This document shows positions 1 through 7,093 of a DNA stretch of 7,127 nt, in pieces. Within the stretch, counting starts at the first letter, position 1; each line of letters opens with the position of its first letter. Below the pieces are notes generated by a model, which made no database searches, was not told the DNA's origin, and saw nothing but the letters and a program-made list of their open reading frames with translations. A program made the position numbers and the translations under genes. Source of the stretch: Cyanobacteriota bacterium (GTDB lineage Bacteria; Cyanobacteriota; Cyanobacteriia; Phormidesmidales; Phormidesmidaceae); contig JAQCKL010000233.1 in NCBI GenBank assembly GCA_027592485.1, positions 1 to 7,127 on the forward strand, given 5' to 3'.

Positions 1-9
1 CTGCCTTGA

Positions 10-44
10 GGCGCTCCTGACTTGCTTTGGGAACGCCTTTTTTT
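10..44 (+). terminator. Candidate rho-independent terminator of an upstream plus-strand gene
   Basis: GGCGCTCC (10-17) pairs with GGAACGCC (30-37), seven of eight pairs with one C-A mismatch, around a 12-nt loop. Seven T residues (38-44) follow at once, the classic layout of an intrinsic terminator read on the plus strand. An in-frame TGA lies at 7-9, so a gene entering from the left could end just before the hairpin, but only two codons of it would be visible. The stem is short and the loop large, so this is moderate evidence. If real, the CHAT gene downstream is not simply co-transcribed with what lies to the left. Confidence 0.45.
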
Positions 45-107
45 AGCTTGCTAGTCTAAACTCCAGTCACTGTCTTCGACACTCAAATCTACACCTACAA
101 CCTGTTG

Positions 108-1370
108 ATGCAGGTGCAGGTGGCCCAAGGGGACTACGAGGCGGCGTTGGAAGCCTCGGAACAGGGACGGGCCAGGGCCTTTGTGGATCTAGTGGCGGGG
201 GATGACCTGGCCTTACCAGCGCCCACCATCGACCAGATGCGACGGGTGGCCCGCAATCTCAACGCCACCCTGGTGGAATATGCCGTGGTGCCAGAGGAAG
301 ACTTTACGGTGCAGGGGCGGCAGCGGGGTAAAGCGGGGCAGATTTTTGTCTGGGTGGTATCGCCAGCGGGGTCGGTGACCTTTCGCCAGGTGGCTTTGGA
401 CGAAGGGGATCTGAGCCTAGATGACCAGGTGCAGCAGAGTCGCTCCGCCTTGGGTGCCTTGGGACGCACCCGAGGGTTGGGCGTCCAAGCCGCCACCGAT
501 GCCCCTGCGGCCGCATCGCAACTGCAGCGCATCCATCAACAGCTCATCGACCCGATCGCTGATGTGCTCCCCACTGACCCCAATGATCTGGTGGTGTTGA
601 TTCCCCATGAGTCGCTGTTTTACCTCCCCTTTGCGGCGTTGCAAGATGCCGAGGGCCGTTACCTGATCGAACGCCACACGCTCCTGACCGCCCCGGCCAT
701 CCAACTCCTCGATCTGACCCTAGTCCCGGCACAAAAAATGACATCCTCAACAACCCTCGTGGTGGGGAATCCCACCATGCCTGCGGTGGGTGAGGGTGCC
801 AACCCATTGTCGCCGTTGCCAGGGGCGGAGACTGAGGCGATGGCGATCGCCCGCCTTTTTGACACCGAAGCCATCGTTGGCGATGCCGCCACCGAATCCC
901 AGGTGGTGGCCCAAATGCAGAACGCAAACGTGATTCATCTGGCCACCCATGGCTTGCTGGACTATAGGGATAATGGCGATCGCGTGCCGGTGTTTGGGGC
1001 GATCGCCCTGGCCCCATCGGAAACGGCGGATGGTTTCCTGACGGCGCGGGAGATTACGCACCTGTCGTTGACGGCGCAGTTGGTGGTGTTGAGTGCCTGC
1101 GATACCGGGCTGGGAGAGGTGACCGGTGATGGGGTGGTGGGGCTGTCGCGATCGTTGCTGGCAGCGGGGGCGGACAGTACGGTGGTGTCGCTTTGGGCGG
1201 TACCCGATGCGCCGACGGCGGATTTAATGGTGGCGTTTTACCAGGGGTTGCAGCGGGGGGAGAACAAGGCGGTGGCACTGCGACAGGCGATGTTGCAGAC
1301 GATGGCGGTGTATCCGAATCCCCTGGCCTGGGCGGCGTTTGTGCTGGTGGGCAACCCAGCACCGTTGTAG
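108..1370 (+). CDS. CHAT-domain (caspase-like) protein, C-terminal part of a TPR-CHAT protein, probably 5'-truncated
   Basis: CHAT domains are caspase-related cysteine-peptidase folds, often preceded by TPR repeats; TPR-CHAT proteins are abundant in cyanobacteria and some act as proteases. Residues 1-30 (numbered from the ATG) look like the last TPR helices, including the SEQGRARAFVDL segment typical of this junction. A linker follows, and the CHAT domain covers about 140-420. The catalytic dyad is visible: His281 in HLATHG and Cys331 in LSACDTG, followed by the conserved GLSRSLLAAGA, SLWAVPD and PLAWAAFVLVGNP segments. A TTG at 105 is an equally possible start, and neither start has a Shine-Dalgarno sequence. 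In-frame codons from about 72 to 107 read as family-like protein (TVFDTQIYTYNLL), yet TAA at 57-59 blocks further extension, so the usual N-terminal TPR array is absent. It may be a pseudogene remnant or a short expressed protease domain. No substrate can be inferred from its convergent neighbours. Confidence 0.85.
   Translation: MQVQVAQGDYEAALEASEQGRARAFVDLVAGDDLALPAPTIDQMRRVARNLNATLVEYAVVPEEDFTVQGRQRGKAGQIFVWVVSPAGSVTFRQVALDEGDLSLDDQVQQSRSALGALGRTRGLGVQAATDAPAAASQLQRIHQQLIDPIADVLPTDPNDLVVLIPHESLFYLPFAALQDAEGRYLIERHTLLTAPAIQLLDLTLVPAQKMTSSTTLVVGNPTMPAVGEGANPLSPLPGAETEAMAIARLFDTEAIVGDAATESQVVAQMQNANVIHLATHGLLDYRDNGDRVPVFGAIALAPSETADGFLTAREITHLSLTAQLVVLSACDTGLGEVTGDGVVGLSRSLLAAGADSTVVSLWAVPDAPTADLMVAFYQGLQRGENKAVALRQAMLQTMAVYPNPLAWAAFVLVGNPAPL
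843..1006. repeat. Cluster of three HIP1 octamers (GCGATCGC)
   Basis: Perfect GCGATCGC palindromes lie at 843-850, 976-983 and 999-1006 inside the CHAT gene. Further copies are at 1740-1747 and 2100-2107 (permease) and 5676-5683, 6428-6435 and 6617-6624 (adaptor). HIP1 is the highly iterated palindrome of many cyanobacterial genomes and usually sits within coding DNA, as here. It is the best taxonomic clue in the window. Confidence 0.9.
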
Positions 1371-1459
1371 CATCCCCTCCATGGGACGAGTGGCCGTAGG
1401 CCTGGGTCAACCGACATATGGGCTAAGCGGTTTAGGGTTGCCCGTAACCCGTGCTGACG

Positions 1460-4400
1460 TCATTTACCGGCCATTGGCTCCAATCGTTTTGCCGGTCGTC
1501 GCCGTTGGCCCCGCTGTTTCAACCCTTCACTGATGTCATCCACAAAGGAATAGACCACGGGCACCACCACTAGGGTGAGCAATGTCGAAATGATCAGCCC
1601 CCCCAGAATGACTGTGGCAATGGGGGAATAGGCATCCATGCCGGTTTCTGGGAAAAAGGCCAAGCGCACAATCACAATTAGCGTGGTCAGGGTGGTCATG
1701 ACAATGGCTTTGAGACGGACGGGACCGGCCTGCCGAATGGCGATCGCCCTCGGCACCCCTTCCTTCCGTTTAGCCAGGATCAGCTCCAGCAGCAGGATCG
1801 CCGCTGACAGCGACACCCCAGAAAGAATCACAATACCCAAAATCGACACCGTTGACAGGGTTTGCTGGGCCAAGAGCAGTGCCCCAAACACCCCCACCAG
1901 TTGCAAGGGCACCGATAGCATCATCACTAGGGGCTGCACAAAGGAGCCAAACTGGATCACCAAAATCAGATACAGCAGCACCAGCGACACCAGTAATCCC
2001 TTCAGCAGACGACTGAACTCAATCATCATGTCGGTCATGTCCCCCATGGAGTCGATGCCGTAGCCCGGTGGAAAGTCCAGTTCTTCCCCGGCCTGCATGG
2101 CGATCGCCATCGACAGATCCATGGAAGCCGGTCCCTTTTTGCGGTAATAGCCATTCACATAGACCACCCGCTTGCCATTCACATGCTCAATCAGAGTGGG
2201 GCCGCGATGGCGCTCTAGGGTGGCCACGGTGCTCAGGGGCACCTGCTGACCCTTGGTGCTCGTAATATAGGTGTCCGACAGGTCTTGGACGGTGCCGCGA
2301 TCGGCCTCGTCATAGCGCACCAAGATCGAGTTTTGCCGCAGGTTGGGGCGATTGTAGTAACGCCGAGTAAGACCCCCATTGAGGGCGTAGTATGCCTGCT
2401 GGGAAACCATTTGGACCGTCAACCCCAGCTCCTGGGCGCGGCGGCGATCGATCTTGAGCTGGTACTCCGGCTGGGATAAGGCTGAGCTCGTGTGGGCCAT
2501 CACAATATCGGGATTTGCTGCCGCGATTTGCTTCACCCCATCCGCCAAGCGATGCAGCACCGCCAGGTCATCGCCATAGACCGCTAGTTGGATTGGCGCT
2601 GCCGAGGTGGCCATCACATCCACCCCCATTTCTTTCAGCGACAGGCGACGGATGCCGGGGATGGTGCCTTTGGCTTCGGCCTCAATGCCGTCCATGATCG
2701 CCCAAATGTCCCGCTGCCGCTCAGTCAGGGGGGTAATGGTCACGGTGAGGGAGGCGGTATTTACCCCGCCCATGCTGTAGCCGGTGAAGTAGGTGCTGTT
2801 GCGGGTGAGTTCAAACCCTACTTGGGCGGAGACTTTTTCTACCTCGGGCTGCTGCAAGACAATTTGCTCAAACTGGGCCGCAGCGGCATCGGTGGCAGCA
2901 AAGGACGCGCCCGCTTCCATTTCGAGGGTGGCCATAAACTGGCCGGAGTCTCCCAAGGGCATCATCTCCTGGGGAATAAAGCTGTAGAGCGATGCCGCTA
3001 ACACCACTGAAGCCGCTGCCACCGCCAAGGTCACCTCCCGGTTGTTCAGACAGCGATCGAGCAACCAGCCATAGCCCTGCTCTAGCTGCCGAAACCCATA
3101 GCGCACGGGGGTGGTGGCGGTTTGCAGCCAGGTGCGGCGCTGGGGCTTAGCCCCGTGGGGTTTGAGGGTAAAGGCGGCAATGAGGGGGATCAAGGTGATC
3201 GACACCAGCAATGAGGCTACGAAGGCAAACACCATGGGCCAGACGATGCCCACAAACATCAACCCCGTCAGCCCCCCCGACAGGATGGTGGGTACAAGGG
3301 CGGCAATCATCACGCAACTGGCCGCCGCACTGGCCAAAAACACGTCGCCGGTGCCTTTGATCGCGGCTTGCATAGGCCTCAGCCCCTGGCGCAGCTTTTG
3401 ATCGATCGCGTCCAGCACAATAATCGAGTCATCCACCAGCTTGCCGATCGCCATAATCATGCCAATCAACGTGGAGGAGTTGAGGGACATGCCGATGGGG
3501 ATAAATGGCAGGATCGATAGGGCCAGACTGGTGGGAATCGAGATCATGATGATCGCCGTGGCCCGAAAGTCTTCTAAGAACAACAGAATCACTAGCCCCG
3601 CCAGCACCACACTTACCAGTAATTCCTGGAAGGTGCTGCGTAGGATCAAGTTCACCAGATAGGAATTGTCATAGGCTTCTTGAAAGGTCAGGGTCGGGTA
3701 TTCAGCCTGGAGGTCGGCGAGGGTGGCCCTCACTCGCTCAATCACCTGCGGGGAACTGGAGTCAGGCTTTTGGATCACATTCACCGCCAGGGCAGCGGAG
3801 CCGTTGTAGCGATAGCCGCTGCGCCGCTCTTCGTAGGTATCTTTGACCTGGGCTACATCCCGCACGTAGACCACTCGATCGCCCTGCGCCAAGACCGGAT
3901 AATCCATGACCGTGGCGGCGTCTAGGGTGCGCTCATCGGTGCGCACCAAAATCTCGCTATCCCCCTGGGTCAGGGTGCCAGCACTCTGGCTAATGTTGTT
4001 CGCATCAATGGCGTCGCGCACTTGCAAGATAGAGAGACCATAGGCGGCCAATTTCTGGCGATCGACGATGATCTGGAGCTGGCGGCGATAGCCCCCAAAG
4101 ATAGACACCGCCTGTACCGCTTCGACCTGGGTGAGGCGATCGACTAACGTATTGTCGGCAAACTCCCGGAGTTGGAGCGGATCCCAACCGTCCCCCTGGA
4201 GGGCTAAGGTCAGCACCGGTCGATTCAGCGGGTCGATGGGCAACACCCAGTAGGTGCGGGCATTAATCCCGTCTAATTGCAGGTCACCCTCGGCAGCGGT
4301 CATCACGCTCTGTACCGATTGCACCGCCCGGTCGATATCGCCCCCCCAGGCAAACTGAATGGTGACCAAGGAGCTATCTTGCTGGGAACTGGAGCGAATA

Positions 4401-4642
4401 AATCGCACCCCATCCAGGACCGTCAGCCGCTGCTCGATCGGTTTACTGATGTAGGTTTCTACCTCGGCGGGGGATGACCCCGGTGCCATAGTGACCACGG
4501 AGACCAAGGGGCTCTCAACGTAGGGCATCATCCGCACCGGCAATAGCACCAGGGTCAACAGCGATAGCATCACCACGGCGAGGTAGATCGCGGCGACGAT
4601 AACGGGGTTTTTGATCGACTGGCGGGTGAGGAATTCTTTCAT
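1460..4642 (-). CDS. RND-family efflux permease, inner-membrane subunit (AcrB/CusA-like)
   Basis: This is the proton-driven, trimeric inner-membrane pump of a tripartite efflux system. The 1060-residue length is normal for the family. TM1 lies at about 13-36, TM2-6 at about 338-490, TM7 at 537-555 and TM8-12 at about 879-1034, with two large periplasmic loops between. The start is ATG at 4642; a TTG at 4693 would add 17 residues encoded inside a repeat and is rejected. The TM4 proton-relay pair is present as Asp404-Asp405 (KLVDDSIIVLD), but the usual VEN that follows in drug-type pumps is replaced. By eye, the AcrB Lys940-Asn941 site in TM10 is Ser946-Ala947, and the Arg971 site is Lys978. 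Methionines 570, 624 and 672/677 lie near the CusA substrate Met triad, and 866-873 just before TM8 is Met-rich. The C-terminus is basic. It is the last gene of the minus-strand set. Family assignment is secure; a metal substrate is inference from these residues and the neighbours. Confidence 0.95.
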   Translation of the reverse strand: MKEFLTRQSIKNPVIVAAIYLAVVMLSLLTLVLLPVRMMPYVESPLVSVVTMAPGSSPAEVETYISKPIEQRLTVLDGVRFIRSSSQQDSSLVTIQFAWGGDIDRAVQSVQSVMTAAEGDLQLDGINARTYWVLPIDPLNRPVLTLALQGDGWDPLQLREFADNTLVDRLTQVEAVQAVSIFGGYRRQLQIIVDRQKLAAYGLSILQVRDAIDANNISQSAGTLTQGDSEILVRTDERTLDAATVMDYPVLAQGDRVVYVRDVAQVKDTYEERRSGYRYNGSAALAVNVIQKPDSSSPQVIERVRATLADLQAEYPTLTFQEAYDNSYLVNLILRSTFQELLVSVVLAGLVILLFLEDFRATAIIMISIPTSLALSILPFIPIGMSLNSSTLIGMIMAIGKLVDDSIIVLDAIDQKLRQGLRPMQAAIKGTGDVFLASAAASCVMIAALVPTILSGGLTGLMFVGIVWPMVFAFVASLLVSITLIPLIAAFTLKPHGAKPQRRTWLQTATTPVRYGFRQLEQGYGWLLDRCLNNREVTLAVAAASVVLAASLYSFIPQEMMPLGDSGQFMATLEMEAGASFAATDAAAAQFEQIVLQQPEVEKVSAQVGFELTRNSTYFTGYSMGGVNTASLTVTITPLTERQRDIWAIMDGIEAEAKGTIPGIRRLSLKEMGVDVMATSAAPIQLAVYGDDLAVLHRLADGVKQIAAANPDIVMAHTSSALSQPEYQLKIDRRRAQELGLTVQMVSQQAYYALNGGLTRRYYNRPNLRQNSILVRYDEADRGTVQDLSDTYITSTKGQQVPLSTVATLERHRGPTLIEHVNGKRVVYVNGYYRKKGPASMDLSMAIAMQAGEELDFPPGYGIDSMGDMTDMMIEFSRLLKGLLVSLVLLYLILVIQFGSFVQPLVMMLSVPLQLVGVFGALLLAQQTLSTVSILGIVILSGVSLSAAILLLELILAKRKEGVPRAIAIRQAGPVRLKAIVMTTLTTLIVIVRLAFFPETGMDAYSPIATVILGGLIISTLLTLVVVPVVYSFVDDISEGLKQRGQRRRPAKRLEPMAGK

Positions 4643-4678
4643 GGCGGCGGGTGATAAATCCCTCAGAGTGGAGCAAGG

Positions 4679-4770
4679 CCCCTCATCCCCCAACCCCTTC
4701 TCCCGGTGGGAGAAGGGGAGCCGGAGTCAGGACCCCTCTCCCACCGGGAGAAGGGCAGGGGGGCGGTGAG
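4679..4770. repeat. Nested palindromic repeat between lipoprotein and permease genes
   Basis: This is a C/G-rich element of about 92 bp with two hairpins. Hairpin 1 pairs 4694-4704 with 4708-4718, an 11-bp perfect stem with a 3-nt loop. Hairpin 2 pairs 4734-4742 with 4746-4755, with one bulged A. The two hairpins are also reverse complements of each other: the arm 4695-4718 matches 4733-4755 with a single one-base gap, around a 14-bp spacer. The whole unit can therefore fold as two hairpins or one long one. The outer ends (C-rich at 4679-4690, G-rich at 4756-4770) are also roughly complementary. It resembles dispersed repeats of this composition that I recall from cyanobacterial genomes; that match was not checked. 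It lies 36 bp upstream of the permease ATG and could act as an intercistronic attenuator or mRNA stabiliser. Confidence 0.8.
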
Positions 4771-4800
4771 CGCAATAGACCTGTGGTGCGGGGATAGGAC

Positions 4801-5271
4801 CTACTGCGCTTCAATCATGAACTGGGCTTTCCCCTGCTGGCCGCCGTCCTCCACCACCGCGTTGATGGCCCACATCCCTTCCATACTGAAGTAGGTGGCC
4901 ACGGTGTATTGGCCAGGTTCAGACCCAGGAGACACCTCGACCTCCGTTAACATCGGGTCCATGCCATCCATCGGCATCGTGATGTCCACGGCAAGGTTGT
5001 CCGTGGTGATCGGCTCACCGGTGGCACTGTCTGTAACGGCGAGGGTCAACTCTGCATCCCCCATGGGGGCAGATCCTGCTGGGCTCAACAAGGTGAATTC
5101 GACATTACCGCTGGTGGCATCCATGCCCTTCATCCCTTCCATGGCGTCTGGGGTGGCATCGGCGGTAGCCTCTGGAGCGGTATCGCTAGAGGCCACGGGG
5201 TCTGAGCCAGAGGTGCCGCAGCCGGTCACAAAAATGCTGGTGGCCACAAGGCTAAGCAATGCTTTTTTCAT
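4801..5271 (-). CDS. Small lipoprotein with Met-rich linker and YtkA/FixH-like domain
   Basis: The 156-residue protein begins MKKALLSLVATSIFVTGC, a lipoprotein signal peptide with a lipobox ending VTGC, so Cys18 should be lipidated and the protein anchored facing the periplasm. A low-complexity Ala/Asp/Thr linker (19-42) leads to a Met-rich patch at 44-50 (MEGMKGM). A compact beta-type domain follows at about 55-156 with TGEP, TDNL, ITMPMDGMDPM and YFSMEGMW segments, the pattern of YtkA/FixH-like domains. The same domain forms the C-terminus of the upstream adaptor, and both align along their full length, so one probably arose from the other. The frame is open further upstream to 5379, but that part overlaps the adaptor gene and the signal peptide fixes the start at 5271. 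The gene sits 40 bp after the adaptor stop. A role as periplasmic metal-binding or pump-accessory protein is inference; no exact family function is established by the sequence. Confidence 0.85.
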   Translation of the reverse strand: MKKALLSLVATSIFVTGCGTSGSDPVASSDTAPEATADATPDAMEGMKGMDATSGNVEFTLLSPAGSAPMGDAELTLAVTDSATGEPITTDNLAVDITMPMDGMDPMLTEVEVSPGSEPGQYTVATYFSMEGMWAINAVVEDGGQQGKAQFMIEAQ

Positions 5272-5311
5272 GGGTCTAATTGGTAAAGATGTAGGACAGG
5301 GGGGGGAAACG

Positions 5312-7093
5312 CTATTGCACGGGCAGGCTGAGGCGGGCTGTCCCGGTATGGTCGCCAGCGGTGACGGTGGCTTCGACAATCCAGTCGCCTTTCATGCCGA
5401 AGAAGGTGCTAACCATAAATTCACCCGGTTGATCCGTGGCTTCTAGCTCGACCTTGGCCATCATGGGGGCCATGTTTTTCATGGGCATGGTCAGGGCAAC
5501 GGTTAGGTTGTCAGCGGTGATTTCTAGGGGTTCACCCGTTTCGATATCCTGAAGGGCAATGGTGAGCGCCGTTTTGCCCGCCTGGGCGGGGCGGGCACTC
5601 ACCAAAACCAGTTCAAAATTGCTGGTCTTGGTACTGATAAAGCTATCGACTGGATTGCCCAGATCATCCACAATGGCGATCGCGCTACCTTCCATTAAGC
5701 GGCTATGGCCGGAGGTGATGACTTGGTCACCGGGCTGGAGCCCAGCGGTGATTTCGATGCGATCTCGGCTGGTTAACCCCGTCGTGACCGGCCGCCGCTC
5801 GGCCATCTCTCCATTCACCACCCAGACCGCCGGTTCCCCATTCCATTCCCCCAGGGCCTTTTGGGGAATCGAGAGGGCATTGGGGCGACGCTGGGTGACG
5901 ATTTCCATATCGACAAACTGACCCGAGAGCAGCTTTTGGTCGGCATTATTGACCACCGCCTCCACCGTGACGGTGCGGGTGGTCATGTCCGTTTGCGGGA
6001 AAATGCTGGTGATCGCCCCTTCTACAACCCCCGACTCGGTACCGGGCACCGTCGCCACAATGGGTGCACCCACCTGAATGCGGTTGGCGTCTTGCTGGGC
6101 CACATTGGCTTGCAGACGCACCCGCTGATAATCCCCAATTTTGAAAATGCCCATACCCGGTTGCACCACGACCCCCGGATCCGCCATGCGTGCTTGCACG
6201 ATGCCGGTAATCGGCGAGGTGATTTGGGTATAGCTCTCCAAGGTGGTGGCGGTGCCCACTTGCGCTTGGGCGCGATCGACTTGGGCTTGGTCGCTGATGA
6301 CTCGGGCCTCTAAGCGGGCCAAAGTGGCTGCGGCCCCCTGGAGCATGGCGACTTTGGCCTCGACCTGGGACACCAGTTGATCGTACTGGGACTGGGAGGT
6401 GGCTCCCTCAGCGGTGAGGACGGCAAAGCGATCGCGCTGCAATTGCAAATAGTCGAGGTCAGCCTGAATTTGCTGGATTTGCTGCCGCTGCTCCTCCAGT
6501 TGAATTTGGCTGGCGGTGACTGATGCATTCAGCGCCGCTGCTGTCGCTGTCGCCTCGCTGGTTTGGCTGGTGCGCTCTAGGGCTTCCAAACTGGCCAGGG
6601 TTTGACCGGCGACGACGCGATCGCCGGGATAAATCGAATAGTTCGACAGTTGACCGGCCACGCGGGGGTATACCGTCACCTCGCTGTAGGGATAGATTGC
6701 CCCGGTATAGCTGACGCTGACATTGAGCTGAGCGGGCCGCACCACCTCCACGGTCACCGGGGTCGCGTTAAAGGCCCCATCCACCTGCATCATGTCGTCG
6801 TGGGACATGCCGGACATGTCATGGCCTTCCATGCCGTCCATATCTGCCATCATTGATGACCACTTCAGGGCGGCGGTTACCCCGAGGATGCCTACGGTCA
6901 GCACCGTAAATACGCCCAGTCCTAGGAGGGTTTTGCCAGATACTTTCCACCAGGGTTTGGGTGGCGTGGCGGGATCAGGCGTATCGGAATCAGGGGTATC
7001 GGGATCGTCATTCTCTGCCGCCTCCAGAATTGGCGATTCGGTTGCGGTCTCTTCGGGGTCTAAGAGGATGTTTGAAAAGTTATTCGGTGTCAA
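5312..7093 (-). CDS. RND periplasmic adaptor (membrane fusion protein) with N-terminal anchor, Met/His-rich segment and C-terminal YtkA/FixH-like domain
   Basis: The adaptor would bridge the permease to an outer-membrane channel. Numbering is from TTG 7093 (593 residues). An acidic, proline-rich cytoplasmic tail (about 12-46) precedes one membrane segment (about 55-77). Met/His-rich residues 81-102 follow, with eight Met and two His. Then come the first lipoyl half (about 112-172), an alpha-hairpin coiled coil rich in Gln and Ala (about 173-285), the second lipoyl half (ITSPITGIVQARMADPGVVV, about 291-310), the beta-barrel (about 323-400) and the membrane-proximal domain (to about 480). Residues 490-593 are an added YtkA/FixH-like domain (LTMPMKNMAPMM, FFGMKGDW) matching the downstream lipoprotein. 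The start is uncertain: there is no ATG in frame, TTG 7093 has no Shine-Dalgarno sequence, and the frame is open to the right edge, so the true start may lie outside. The adaptor family is secure. The extra Met-rich parts favour a metal pump over a drug pump, which is inference. Confidence 0.92.
   Translation of the reverse strand: MTPNNFSNILLDPEETATESPILEAAENDDPDTPDSDTPDPATPPKPWWKVSGKTLLGLGVFTVLTVGILGVTAALKWSSMMADMDGMEGHDMSGMSHDDMMQVDGAFNATPVTVEVVRPAQLNVSVSYTGAIYPYSEVTVYPRVAGQLSNYSIYPGDRVVAGQTLASLEALERTSQTSEATATAAALNASVTASQIQLEEQRQQIQQIQADLDYLQLQRDRFAVLTAEGATSQSQYDQLVSQVEAKVAMLQGAAATLARLEARVISDQAQVDRAQAQVGTATTLESYTQITSPITGIVQARMADPGVVVQPGMGIFKIGDYQRVRLQANVAQQDANRIQVGAPIVATVPGTESGVVEGAITSIFPQTDMTTRTVTVEAVVNNADQKLLSGQFVDMEIVTQRRPNALSIPQKALGEWNGEPAVWVVNGEMAERRPVTTGLTSRDRIEITAGLQPGDQVITSGHSRLMEGSAIAIVDDLGNPVDSFISTKTSNFELVLVSARPAQAGKTALTIALQDIETGEPLEITADNLTVALTMPMKNMAPMMAKVELEATDQPGEFMVSTFFGMKGDWIVEATVTAGDHTGTARLSLPVQ

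Noticed and set aside
1054..1410. Minus-strand Pro/Thr-rich open frame opposite the CHAT 3' end
   Set aside because: Low-complexity antisense shadow of GGC/GTG-rich codons; the plus-strand frame has clear CHAT motifs.
1435..1450. Hairpin GGGTT/AACCC between the convergent genes as a bidirectional terminator
   Set aside because: Only a 5-bp stem with a 6-nt loop and no T run on either strand; too weak to support.
4643..4693. N-terminal extension of the permease from a TTG at 4693
   Set aside because: The 17 extra residues fall in the palindromic repeat and non-coding gap and do not resemble RND N-termini, whereas the ATG at 4642 gives the usual short lead into TM1.
5299..5306. Run of eight G (C on the coding strand) as a phase-variable tract
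   Set aside because: It lies in the 40-bp non-coding gap between stop and start codons, so slippage would not change a reading frame.
5272..5379. N-terminal extension of the lipoprotein overlapping the adaptor gene
   Set aside because: The extension would bury the lipoprotein signal peptide. The overlap is Cys/Pro-rich shadow sequence of the adaptor's antisense frame family and of a C8 tract.
4895..5446. Plus-strand open frame of 183 codons
   Set aside because: It lies opposite the lipoprotein and adaptor end, and its sequence is explained as the complement of their Met/Asp/Thr-rich codons; no domain was recognised.
7088..7093. TTGACA on the minus strand as a -35 promoter box
   Set aside because: No TATAAT-like hexamer at 15-18 bp spacing, and the sequence downstream already reads as adaptor coding sequence.
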